From Triglochin maritima (Eukaryota; Streptophyta; Magnoliopsida; Alismatales; Juncaginaceae): a stretch of 64,000 bases of DNA. Positions 23,801-34,953 of this stretch are shown here, piece after piece. The stretch's first letter is position 1. Each line of letters opens with the position of its first letter. Both the position numbers and the translations under genes were made by a program. The notes below the pieces were generated by a model, which was not told the DNA's origin, did no database searches, and saw nothing but the letters and a program-made list of their open reading frames with translations. The stretch spans positions 6,572,001 to 6,636,000 of the forward strand of contig OY821789.1 of assembly GCA_963682175.1 (NCBI GenBank), in the 5' to 3' direction.

Positions 23801-24553
23801 GGAACTGCAGTGGAAGGTTTTTCGAAACGGGTGGATACCGATGACGTGATGAAGAGAGAGTGTCTGATTTTAGGACAACTAGGGCACGAAGTGGATGCTC
23901 TACCGAACCAAGTTGGAATCGAAAGAAATAACAGGTCGTTCCAGCCCTATCCAACTTAAAAGCAGGCAGAAGTCTATGATTCATGATAATTATTGGCACT
24001 ATTGGGCATGAATATGATCATGTCCAGTTGGACGTACCACGTAGCTCTTTCTTCAGTGGGAGGGATGTACCCGGCACTAACTACACATTGCATCCTTGTT
24101 TTTGCTTTTCAAAGAGGGGGATTCAATGGCATCTTTTTTTTGAGTTGTTTTCATTTAAATGATGTAACATGTCTAACCCAAGTAAAGTAGAGTTATGTGT
24201 TCGAGATGAGTTGTGTCTTGAGATGCGTCTTGAGTTGTGGACACAACACAACACTAACCAATTGAGCTGATAATGCTGAAGACAATGCTTTCGTTCCCAA
24301 ACAGATAAGGCTGAATGATCATCAGTAACACCTTGTGTCTCCTTTAAATCTGCATGCTACCTTGCTTTTCCATAGAATAGACGTTGCCTTCATGGGAGGT
24401 CCATACATATCCATCCAAAGTGTACAGTCAAATTCCAATAAACAAAATTGGGAAATGAATGTACCTTTCTGTGTCACCATTATATCTTTGTCGTGTACAT
24501 TCGTTTTATGTTGTGTGTGTTTTTCTGAAGTTGTAGGTAAGAGTTGGAATGGT
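23801..24553. other. Intergenic stretch
   Basis: No gene, RNA or repeat that I can name between the PIF remnant and the target site of the full-length retrotransposon. Confidence 0.4.
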
Positions 24554-24558
24554 ATTAT

Positions 24559-26733
24559 TGTTAGAACCCAAACCCTAGATTAGAGTTAAACAAGGATTAG
24601 AGGAGGATTAGGGTTGGTTTTGCATGGGGTTGTGTGGTTGCATGGGGTTGTGTGGGTGCATGGGGAAGTGGGGTTGCAGGTGTCTGCATGGGAAGGTGAA
24701 GGGTCGGTTATTGTAGCACCGGGTTTTAATGAGCCCTCTCCTTTTTCTCCTTTCATCTTCTTTCTCATTCCTTCTTCATCCATTCTCACCACACACACAC
24801 CTTCTTCCTCAGTCACCCAAGCTCAGGCGGAGGAGGCTGCGTCGGCGTGAGGTGTGAAGCGGTCCAGGCAGGAGAGGTGCGGAGTGGAGCGCACGAGGAG
24901 ATCACCGGAGGCGACGTGCGTGAGCGGAACTCCGGCATTTTGTCGTAGTGGTTGAGGTATGCCGCTCCTTAGTGTGGTTTGTTTATTACCCTCATGTGAG
25001 GGATGCGTTGGTCGAGTCGGGGGAGGTCAGAGACCTCTCCGGCGACGCGTTTCTTCTAAAATCCTCGGCTGGCGCGAGGATGAAGACGACCAACGGTCGA
25101 CCGGATCCTTCGGGCGGTCGACCGTTTTAGCACTGTTTGCCCGACTTTAACCTTCACCGGTCGAACGATGCCTTTGGGCGGTCGACCGGTAGTGCATTAT
25201 TGCTGGTGAGTTGGGATTTTTCTACCTGTTATCGGTCGACCGGTCCTTGTGTGTTCGACCGGAATTTAAGTGTACTGATTATTATTGTACGATTTGTTCG
25301 ACCGATTATATGACTTAGAATAATAGGTTGACCCTGTCTGTTTTCGGTCGACCGAGACCCCTGAGTCGGTCGACCGATAGAGTGGTTTTCTATGTTGACC
25401 AGACTCCGGATTTTGACCTCGTTCGGTCGACCGATTTTAGACCCTTGTTCGACCGTTGGGGGGTTCTGTTTTGAGCGCAGCGGTAGACCGTTTTAGGAGT
25501 ACGGTCGACCGATTCCTTTTTGGAACCGGTCGACCGAATCACCTCTTCCGGTCGACCGTTGGGGCCCAGGATAGAATTCCTGGTTCCCTCTTTGAACGCC
25601 AACTTTGTCCACGGAAACCCGTGTCCTCGCCTTGTGCGTGAGCCGGGAGGTGACGGTGGGCGCGGGATGCGTGCCTGCCCAGGGACCGCCGTTGGGAAGA
25701 GTGTGGGTGTTCGGGACGCGTCACCTCCATGTATGGACCGTGACTTTTGAGATGATTGTTGGCACTTTGTAGTATAGCAGGCCTGAGGGATCGCGGATCC
25801 CAGTATTGATGTTGTGCGGGCACGCAACTGGCGTTGGGTGAGGTGACTACCGGCCCACGGGCTACGGAGGTCGCTGCCCTGCTGTTATAGCGGCGCGGTT
25901 GGTGTTCGCGGCTCGAGGAGCCTGATGACCTGGCAGACTTCGGTCTGGATCTGTCCGATGCTGTGCCGGACTGTTGTGATGGACCACCGATGCTGTGCCG
26001 GTGATGCCGCCGAGGTTGTGCCGGCGATGATGATTGTTGGGCCGAGGCAGTGCCGGCTTGTTGTTTTCCTCGGCTGGGCACCTACCGAGATGATGTTGTT
26101 ATACCTTCCGAGCGACGGCCCCGTTGGTCCCTGTGGCCCCGACCACTGAGATTTACAGATCTGTTTCTATCGGCGCGTAGGCGTGATAGAGACTCCCTAC
26201 CGAACCCTTGAGTAGTGTAGCTGCGTGTGGGGGGTGCGATGTCGCGGGCTACTAGACTGCATGTGCCTGCAGTAGGTCTCCTCGGGAGACCCGATGATTG
26301 ATTGTCGGACTGGTGTCCTGTTTTACCCTTCGGGGGAACTGTTTTCCATTTCTGTTGATGCCATGACATGCTACTAGTATGATAGGTTCATTATGTAATG
26401 CATGCATATATAGGTGAGTTGGCATACGGGGTTTCCTTCTGGAAACTCAGGCATTGTTGTTATATATTTTCAGGACTGCAGTAGGTCCAGTGAGGTGGTG
26501 ATCGGCGGGCGCGCGCGTTTGGAGTCGGATCCTCTAGTCAGACCACTGAGGTCCACATGATTACGTTTATCTACCTTGTCGTTTTGTTGTAATCATGTTT
26601 TCATTTTGGCAAACTCTGATGTATTATGGTGCACCGCCTATTTATTTATGAAATGTAACAGTCCCGCCTTGATTCTTGTGCTCTTGATCTTGTTTATGAA
26701 TTTTTAAATTTTCCGCTGTTTCGGGATGTTACA
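24559..26733 (+). repeat. 5' LTR of the chromovirus
   Basis: 2175 bp, TG...CA. The 25095-25560 part carries about 16 CGGTCGACCG-type motifs or variants (GTTCGACCG). The left part repeats GCATGGGGTTGTGTGG. Compared with the 3' LTR it has extra segments of about 11 bp (near 25316) and 16 bp (near 25560). Confidence 0.95.
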
Positions 26734-26736
26734 ACT

Positions 26737-26748
26737 TGGTATCAGAGC
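26737..26748 (+). other. Primer-binding site (initiator tRNA-Met)
   Basis: TGGTATCAGAGC lies three bases after the 5' LTR. It is complementary to the 3' end of plant initiator methionine tRNA, the usual primer of chromoviruses. Confidence 0.93.
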
Positions 26749-26858
26749 GGTCGATTCCTATGCGGTTCCCAATGAAATCACCCTTGTAGTAATAGGACTC
26801 ATGCATTTTATCTTTTAGCATGCATACATGGCTGAAGTGGTGTTGTTTCTTCTGTCAG

Positions 26859-29800
26859 ATGGCACCTAGGCGCGTGAGGAGTTCTACACGCGATCGTACT
26901 TCCAGTGACGACACATCTGGTGCTCATTGGGACAGGTTGGGTGAGTTTCTGGAGCGTCAGGCAGCTCAGAGCGCCCAAGGCGGAGTGGGAGCTGAGCACG
27001 ATCGGTTCATGCGTCAGCACCCGCCGACTTTCGATGGCAGGAGGGCCCCAGAGGTCGCAGAGGACTGGATCTTCCGTATGGAGAAGATCTTCCGTGCTAT
27101 TGGAGTAGCACCTGAGAGGATGGTGGAGCTGGCCACCTATGTGTTTGACGGCGAGGCCGCCAACTGGTGGAGGTCCACGTCCACAGTTCTGTTTGATGAC
27201 CGTGTGGACGTCAGCTGGGAGGAGTTCTTAGAGGTGTTTCATGAGCAGTACTTCCCCCAGCATGTCAGGGATCAGAAGAGGGAGGAGTTCATGTCGCTGG
27301 AGCAGAAGGACATGACACTGACGAGCTACATCAGCAGGTTCAACACATTGGAGCGTTACTGCCCAGAGATCTGTGTGACCCCAGAGCAGCGGGCGAGGAA
27401 GTTCGTGAAGGGACTGAGACAGCCGCTTCGTTCTCGGGTGATCAACAGCATGCCGCGGACCCTTGCTGATGCGGTGAAGCATGCTACGATCATCGAGCAG
27501 GACCAGAGGGAGTGTAATCAGGAGGCGCGGAAGGCGCCAGTGAGCACCGTTAGCAGAGTAGCTGATCGTGGGGCAGGAAGACCGGGCAAGAGGCCCAGGT
27601 TCGATGGAGGAGGAGCACGTCAGTCAGGAGCGTGCACTTACTGCGGGAGGTTCCATCCAGGACAGGAGTGTCCCCGGCGGACTGGAGCGTGCATGGGTTG
27701 TGGTCAGATGGGACACTTTGTCCGTGACTGTCCTCAGAGGCAGGGAGAGCCGAGCAGGAGGCCAGGACCACCAGTATTAGGCAGAGGCGGAGGCAGCCGG
27801 TCGGTTGTTCCACCGGGCCAGAGCAGGAGGACCGGGAGGGTCTTCACTATCCAGGCTGAGGAGGCGAGGGACTCCAACACTGTCGTGGAAGGTACGCTTT
27901 CCGTTTCTGGTTCTGTAGCGCGCGTGTTGTTTGATTGTGGCGCCACTCACTCCTTCATTTCGGAGAAGTTTGCTGGCGAGTTGGGTCGGACCCCTGTGCG
28001 GCTGACTGATGTTTTGAAGGTCAGCACGCCCATGGGAGAGGTGGGCACTGTGGGGAGCTATTTCCCCGGCACCACAGTTGCTTCGGGAGACCATGATTTT
28101 CCGGCAGATCTGGTCTTGTTACCGATGGTGGACTTCGACGTCATACTGGGGATGGACTGGTTGTCACAGTACGACGTGCGAGTCTTTTGCCGTGAGAAGA
28201 AGATTTTAATTCCAATGGAGGGCGTGCCAGATGTTTTGATCAGAGGTGCGAGGAGCAGAGGGGGTCGTCTGATTGTGTCTGCGGTTAAGGCACAGAGACT
28301 GTTACAGCAGGGATGCAGAGCGTTTGTGGCCACGCTGGTAGTCCCTGATCCTGAGACAAGGAGGCTGGAGGATATAGAGGTAGTGCAGGAATTTCCAGAC
28401 GTTTTTCCAACAGAGATTCCAGCGTTACCGCCGCACCGAGAGATCGAGTTCAGCATCAAGTTGGTTGCGGGTACGACACCTCAGTCGAAGGCACCTTATC
28501 GGATGGCACCTGCTGAGTTGACAGAGCTGAAGAAGCAGTTGCAGGAGTTGATGGAGTCCGGGTTCATTCGACCGAGTGTTTCTCCATGGGGAGCGCCTGT
28601 GCTCTTCGTGAAGAAGAAGGATGGATCGTTGCGGATGTGCATTGACTACAGGATGCTGAACAAGGTTACCGTTCGGAACCGGTACCCTTTGCCCAGGATT
28701 GATGATTTGTTCGATCAGTTGCAGACATCGAGAGTGTTCTCGAAGATCGATCTGCGTTCGGGTTATCACCAGTTGCGGATCAGGGAGGCGGATGTTCAGA
28801 AGACAGCCTTCAGGACGCGGTACGGCCACTACGAGTTCTTGGTGATGCCATTTGGACTGACGAATGCACCTGCAGCATTCATGGATTTGATGAATAGGAC
28901 CTTCCAGCCGTACCATGACAGATTTGTCGTGGTATTCGTGGATGACATCTTGGTATACTCGCCTGACAGGGAGCAGCATCGAGAGCACCTGAGGGTTGTG
29001 CTTGGCATCTTGAGGGATCAACAACTTTATGCCAAGTACATGAAGTGCGAGTTTTGGTTGGATCAGGTGGCTTTTCTGGGGCATATTGTGTCAGCGGATG
29101 GGATATCGGTGGATCCGGCGAAGGTCGAGGCTGTGACTCAGTGGAGAGCCCCGACGAGCGTGACGGAGATCATGAGTTCGTAGGGCTGGCAGGGTACTAC
29201 AGACGGTTTATTCAGGATTTCTCCAGACTTGTGTCGCCGCTGACAGCGTTGACGCAGAAGGGCGTCAAGTTCGTTTGGTCCCAGAAGTGCGAGGACAGCT
29301 TTCAGGAGCTGAAGAGGCGATTGACGACAGCACCTATTCTGACGCTACCGAGTGGCAGTGGAGGCTACGTGATTTACAGCGATGCATCAGGGATAGACTT
29401 GGGTTGTGTTCTGATGCAGCATGGGAAGGTGGTCGCGTACGCTTCGAGGCAGCTGAAGGTGCACGAGAAGAACTACCCTACTCACGATCTGGAGTTAGCA
29501 GCAGTAGTTCACGCGTTGAAGACCTGGCGGCACTATCTGTATGGCGAGCAGTTCGAGGTCTTCACCGATCATCAGAGTCTGAAGTACTTGTTCTCTCAGA
29601 AGGAGCTGAACATGAGGCAGCGCAGATGGCTCGAGTTCCTATCACCCGGGGAAGGCGAATTCGGTTGCGGATGCACTGAGTAGGAAGGCGGAGGTTTCTG
29701 TGGCAAGCCTGTGCATCCAGGAGTGGAGGCTACTCGAAGCTTTGTCCGAATGGAGTCCATTCACCGAGGGTTCAGAGGGAGCAGTGGTTGCTGGACTTCG

Positions 29801-31271
29801 GGTGGAGCCGCAGACTGTCTCACGGTTGGTTCAGGCTCAACAGTGGGATGATGAGTTAGCTAGTCTGCTGCAGTTAGCTTCCAGAGATGGTTCAGACTTC
29901 AGTGTGGGGGTGGATGGTGGTCTGAGGTTCAGGAGTCGGATCTGGGTGCCGAAGGTTGATGGGCTGAGAGATGACATCATGGAGGAGGCGCACAGAGCGA
30001 GATACACCATTCATCCGGGGAGCACAAAGATGTATAAGGACCTGCAGCGGAACTTCTGGTGGAAGGGCATGAAGAAGGACATTGCGGAGTTTGTGGAGCG
30101 ATGCTTAGTCTGCCAGCAGGTGAAGATTGAGCATCAGAGGCCGGCAGGACCAATGCAGAGTATTGAGCTTCCTGAGTGGAAGTGGGAGCACGTGACGATG
30201 GATTTTGTCACGGGTTTGCCAAAGACGAGGAGATTCCACGACGCGATTTGGGTGATAGTCGATCGACTAACCAAGTCGGCGCACTTCTTAGCGATCCGGA
30301 CCACGTTGCCTTTGGAGGGTCTAGCTAAGTTGTACGTGGAGGAGATAGTCAGGTTGCATGGAGTGCCAGTGAGCATCATCTCAGATCGAGATCCTCGTTT
30401 CACTTCCAGATTTTGGAGGAGTCTGCAGCAGGCGTTGGGGACACGTCTGAAGTTCAGTACAGCATTTCATCCGCAGACAGATGGTCAATCAGAGAGGACG
30501 ATTCAGACCCTGGAGGATATGCTTAGAGCATGCACACTTGATTGGGCAGGGCACTGGGATGAGCACTTGCCACTGATAGAGTTTGCCTACAACAACAGCT
30601 ACCACTCGAGTATTGGGATGGCACCGTACGAGGCGTTGTACGGGAGGCCTTGCAGATCACCGGTATGCTGGAGTGATGTGGGCGAGAGGCAGTTAGTGGG
30701 GCTAGAGCTTGTGCAGATGTACTCAGAGAAGGTGGATGTGATCAGGAGGAGGCTGGCCACAGCACAGAGCAGGCAGAAGAGTTATGCTGATCGACGAAGA
30801 CAGGTATTGAGTTTTGAGGTGGGCGATCACGTGTTTCTGAAGATTTCCCCAGCCAGAGGTGTGATGAGGTTTGGGAAGAAGGGGAAGCTCAGTCCGAGAT
30901 ATGTTGGACCGTTTGAGATCCTCGACCGGGTTGGAGAGGTTGCCTACCGGATTGCCTTGCCGCCACAGTTTTCGGGTCTGCATAATGTTTTCCATGTGTC
31001 GATGTTGAGGAAGTATGTGGCAGATCCGTCACACGTTATTGAGTTAGCGGTGCCGGAGATTCAGCAGGACTTGTCGCTCGAGGAGAGGCCAGTCGATATT
31101 GTTGATCGCATGGATCACCAGCTCAGGAGGAGGACCATTCCGATGGTGAAGGTCAGGTGGCAGCATCACAGTGAGCGCGAGGCCACTTGGGAGATCGAGG
31201 AGGACGTCAGAAGGCAGTATCCAGAGCTTTTCGGTGAGTGTTTGCTTGATTTCGGGACGAAATCCTTTTAA
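26859..31271 (+). pseudogene. Chromovirus gag-pol with two frame breaks
   Basis: The start chosen is [12 protein letters not shown] at 26859 (an in-frame ATG at 26820 is also possible). Gag includes a CCHC knuckle [14 protein letters not shown] (~27690-27731) after a second Cys/His cluster [13 protein letters not shown]. Protease has [11 protein letters not shown], with D-C-G-A instead of the common D-S/T-G-A. RT has [15 protein letters not shown] and [11 protein letters not shown]. RNase H has YSDASG, DLELAAV and TDHQSL. Integrase has the HHCC zinc site (...TIHPGS, CLVCQQ) and the D-D-E residues (MDFVTG, SDRDPRF, DGQSER). A chromodomain-like tail follows. Break 1: near 29170-29183 the frame reaches TAG right after the RT, consistent with loss of one base. 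Break 2: near 29640 a short deletion between the RNase H end and ADALSRK shifts the frame. The last frame is open to 31271. Confidence 0.93.
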
Positions 31272-31282
31272 GTTGGGAGGAT
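31268..31282 (+). other. Polypurine tract
   Basis: TAAGTTGGGAGGAT directly precedes the 3' LTR. It is the expected plus-strand priming site. Confidence 0.85.
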
Positions 31283-33430
31283 TGTTAGAACCCAAACCCT
31301 AGATTAGAGTTAAACAGGGATTAGAGGAGGATTAAGGTTGGTTTTGCATGGGGTTGTGTGGTTGCATGGGGTTGTGTGGGTGCATGGGGAAGTGGGGTTG
31401 CAGGTGTCTGCATGGGAAGGTGAAGGGTCGGTTACTGTAGCACCGGGTTTTAATGAGCCCTATCCTTTTTCTCCTTTCATCTTCTTTCTCATTCCTTCTT
31501 CATCCATTCTCACCACACACACACCTTCTTCCTCAGTCACCCAAGCTCAGGCGGAGGAGGCTGCGTCAGCGTGAGGTGTGAAGCGGTCCAGGCAGGAGAG
31601 GTGCGGAGTGGAGTGCACGAGGAGATCACTGGAGGCGACGTGCGTGAGCGGAGCTCCGGCATTTTGTCGTAGTGGTTGAGGTATGCCGCTCCTTAGTGTG
31701 GTTTGTTTATTACCCTCATGTGAGGGATGCGTTGGTCGAGTCGGGGGAGGTCGGAGACCTCTCCGGCGACGCGTTTCTTCTAAAATCCTCGGCTGGCGCG
31801 AGGATGAAGACGACCAACGGTCGACCGGATCCTTCGGGCGGTCGACCGTTTTAGCACTGTTTGCTCGACTTTAACCTTCACCGGTCGAACGATGCCTTTG
31901 GGCGGTCGACCGGTAGTGCATTATTGCTGGTGAGTTGGGATTTTTCTACCTGTTATCGGTCGACCGGTCCTTGTGTGTTCGACCGGAATTTAAGTGTACT
32001 GATTATTATTGTACGATTTGTTCGACCGATTATATGACTTTTGACCCTGTCTGTTTTCGGTCGACCGAGACCCCTGAGTCGGTCGACCGATAGAGTGGTT
32101 TTCTATGTTGACCAGACTCCGGATTTTGACCTCGTTCGGTCGACCGATTTTAGACCCTTGTTCGACCGTTGGGGGGTTCTGTTTTGAGCGCAGCGGTAGA
32201 CCGTTTTAGGAGTACGGTCGACCGATTCCTTTCTGGAACCGGTCGACCGAATCACCTCTTCCGGTCGACCGAATTCCTGGTTCCCTCTTTGAATGCCAAC
32301 TTTGTCCACGGAAACCCGTGTCCTCGCCTTGTGCGTGAGCCGGGAGGTGACGGTGGGCGCGGGATGCGTGCCTGCCCAGGGACCGCCGTTGGGAAGAGTG
32401 TGGGTGTTCGGGACGCGTCACCTCCATGTATGGACCGTGACTTTTGAGATGATTGTTGGCACTTTGTAGTATAGCAGGCCTGAGGGATCGCGGATCCCAG
32501 TATTGATGTTGTGCGGGCACGCAACTGGCGTTGGGTGAGGTGACTACCGGCCCACGGGCTACGGAGGTCGCTGCCCTGCTGTTATAGCGGCGCGGTTGGT
32601 GTTCGCGGCTCGAGGAGCCTGATGACCTGGCAGACTTCGGTCTGGATCTGTCCGATGCTGTGCCGGACTGTTGTGATGGACCACCGATGCTGTGCCGGTG
32701 ATGCCGCCGAGGTTGTGCCGGCGATGATGATTGTTGGGCCGAGGCAGTGCCGGCTTGTTGTTTTCCTCGGCTGGGCACCTACCGAGATGATGTTGTTATA
32801 CCTTCCGGGCGACGGCCCCGTTGGTCCCTGTGGCCCCGACCACTGAGATTTACAGATCTGTTTCTATCGGCGCGTAGGCGTGACAGAGGCTCCCTGCCGA
32901 ACCCTTGAGTAGTGTAGCTGCGTGTGGGGGGTGCGATGTCGCGGGCTACTAGACTGCATGTGCCTGCAGTAGGTCTCCTCGGGAGACCCGATGATTGATT
33001 GTCGGACTGATGTCCTGTTTTACCCTTCGGGGGAACTGTTTTCCATTTCTGTTGATGCCATGACATGCTACTAGTATGATAGGTTCATTATGTAATGCAT
33101 GCATATATAGGTGAGTTGGCATACGGGGTTTCCTTCTGGAAACTCAGGCATTGTTGTTATATATTTTCAGGACTGCAGTAGGTCCAGTGGGGTGGTGATC
33201 GGCGGGCGCGCGCGTTTGGAGTCGGATCCTCTAGTCAGACCACTGAGGTCCACATGATTACGTTTATCTACCTTGTCGTTTTGTTGTAATCATGTTTTCA
33301 TTTTGGCAAACTCTGATGTATTATGGTGCACCGCCTATTTATTTATGAAATGTAACAGTCCCGCCTTGATTCTTGTGCTCTTGATCTTGTTTATGAATTT
33401 TTAAATTTTCCGCTGTTTCGAGATGTTACA
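31283..33430 (+). repeat. 3' LTR of the chromovirus
   Basis: 2148 bp, nearly identical to the 5' LTR, with the GTCGAC-motif cluster at 31818-32272. It ends TTTCGAGATGTTACA and is followed by the ATTAT target duplication. Confidence 0.95.
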
Positions 33431-33545
33431 ATTATCTTTTTCTTTTTGTTAGTCGTGGTCGTGTGATTGATTTTAGATTTAAGTTGGATTGTGTAATGGC
33501 ATCTCATTGATCGGGAATAGCATTGTCACATTTTATTGCTATTAT

Positions 33546-33609
33546 TAGTCATACATGACAATTACCGACAGAATGTGGCCCGTCGGCACATGTCCATTTT
33601 GTAGTAGTG
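33546..33609 (-). mobile_element. Possible terminus of a CACTA element
   Basis: Reading the minus strand from 33609 gives CACTACTACAAAATGGACAT followed by GTGCCGACGGGCCACATTC. A CACTACTA start with GCCGACGG subterminal sequence is typical of En/Spm-type elements. I cannot find the opposite end, so this may be a fragment. Confidence 0.4.
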
Positions 33610-34953
33610 ATATTTGAGCATCCATCGGTGTCAAATGAATTGTCTTAATAGAATAATTGGACAACTTATTTGCATGGAAAAAATTGAAATAATTATATAG
33701 AAAAAATAAAATTGGCACAATGTAAGATTCAAAATTATTTGGTAAAATATGAGATTGAAAACGAACCTCAACTACTGTTTTCATACTACATAAAACGACC
33801 GTTTTCATCAAACTTTACAACAATGCTGTTGTTTCTACGATGCGTTTATTCCCAACTTTACAACCAAACAAATTCTAATTCACGTTGGATTTGATTAAGT
33901 TATGCATGATATTGCATCAAGTTTCACATGATAAGTCGGAGGAGCTAAGTAGATAAGTTGGAGGAGTGAAATAGTAATGAAATTCTTTCAAATTTTTACA
34001 ACACGGATGTGGACTGATGAATCCTTTCGTCTAAATTAACCAAAAATGACAACAATCTCATGACTTATTATCGAAAAAAAAAAAAACTATCTCATGATTA
34101 GAACACACGTTGACCTGTAGACGCCACCTCTTAAGTTTCCATACTTGGAGAGTCAGGATAAAGACTGGTCCCACTTTGGATGCTGACTAAAATTACCCAA
34201 CCGACAAGTTTCACATCACATACATATAATAAAAAATAGAGTTCCCTTAAAAAGGTTAAGAAACAGAAATTCCAGTTAACGGCCAAGTTGGCATCCAAAC
34301 CCCCTAAAACCCTTAAAACGGAATCCGAATTCGGTTGGTTCGTAAGTTGGCGCCAACACAACAACGACTTCCAACTACCCCGACTTTCCTGCTTTTCGTC
34401 TTCGATTCGTTTTGGGGATTCTCGTGAAGGTGGATTCTTTTTTTCTTCTTCTGCGCCTTTACGGATCTATTTTATTTTATTTTTTGGTTGAAAGTTGAGA
34501 TTTTTTTTCCTTTTCTGTCGCTTGAGCTTGAAATTAAGATGGAATATTGTGTTCTTTGAATCTTCTTCTTTTGTTTTTCTGATAATTACTTCTCCGTATT
34601 GTTCCAATTTGATCGGATGTCTCTAAAGAGACATGAATCTTCTTTTGTTTTAATAAGAAAAACTTTTATCTGAAATCGACGTCATGCCTTTGCGTATTAA
34701 TTGGTGGAACCTTAAATTGTCTGTTAAAATTCGTTTCTTTTTAGGAGCCTGCATTTGGTTGAAAGTTGTGATTTTTGTTGTTGTTGTTGGTTGAGCTTAA
34801 AATGATGGATTTTTACTTCTTTTTGAAATTTTATATGAATTTGTCACTTGCATTTGTGTTTCTGATAGTTTTCTGTGGAATCGTGGGACAGATTGTGGTG
34901 GAGTAAAAGAACGGGAAAAGATTACGGTTGTTTAGAAAGGAAGCTACGGCACA
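33610..34953 (+). promoter_or_regulatory. Upstream and 5' leader region of the kinesin gene
   Basis: Non-coding. A pyrimidine-rich stretch (34370-34470) looks like the start of a 5' UTR, and GGGACAG at ~34890 looks like the acceptor of a 5'-UTR intron just before the start codon at 34954. No CH-domain exons are visible upstream. Confidence 0.4.

Larger units (their letters stand above)
24559..33430 (+). mobile_element. Complete Ty3/Gypsy chromovirus (Tekay/Del-like), 8872 bp
   Basis: Two LTRs (24559-26733, 31283-33430) both begin TGTTAGAACCC and end GATGTTACA, with the 5-bp duplication ATTAT at 24554-24558 and 33431-33435. A primer-binding site and a polypurine tract flank the internal region. 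Domain order is Gag, protease, RT, RNase H, integrase, chromodomain-like tail, which is Ty3/Gypsy order. The tail (VKVRWQHHSEREATWEIEED, then RRQYPELF) and long LTRs point to the Tekay/Del clade. By eye the LTRs differ by about twenty substitutions, almost all transitions, plus indels of about 11 and 16 bp, i.e. ~1%, so insertion is recent. Two frame breaks in pol mean this copy cannot make its own full polyprotein. Confidence 0.95.

Noticed and set aside
25539..26081. A 180-codon minus-strand open frame in the 5' LTR, with a 190-codon match in the 3' LTR (32206-32778)
   Set aside because: The two are alike only because the LTRs are nearly identical. Composition is low-complexity and G+C-driven, and no conserved domain is visible.
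27550..29084. Minus-strand frames of 87-219 codons across gag-pol
   Set aside because: They are antisense shadows of the chromovirus polyprotein.
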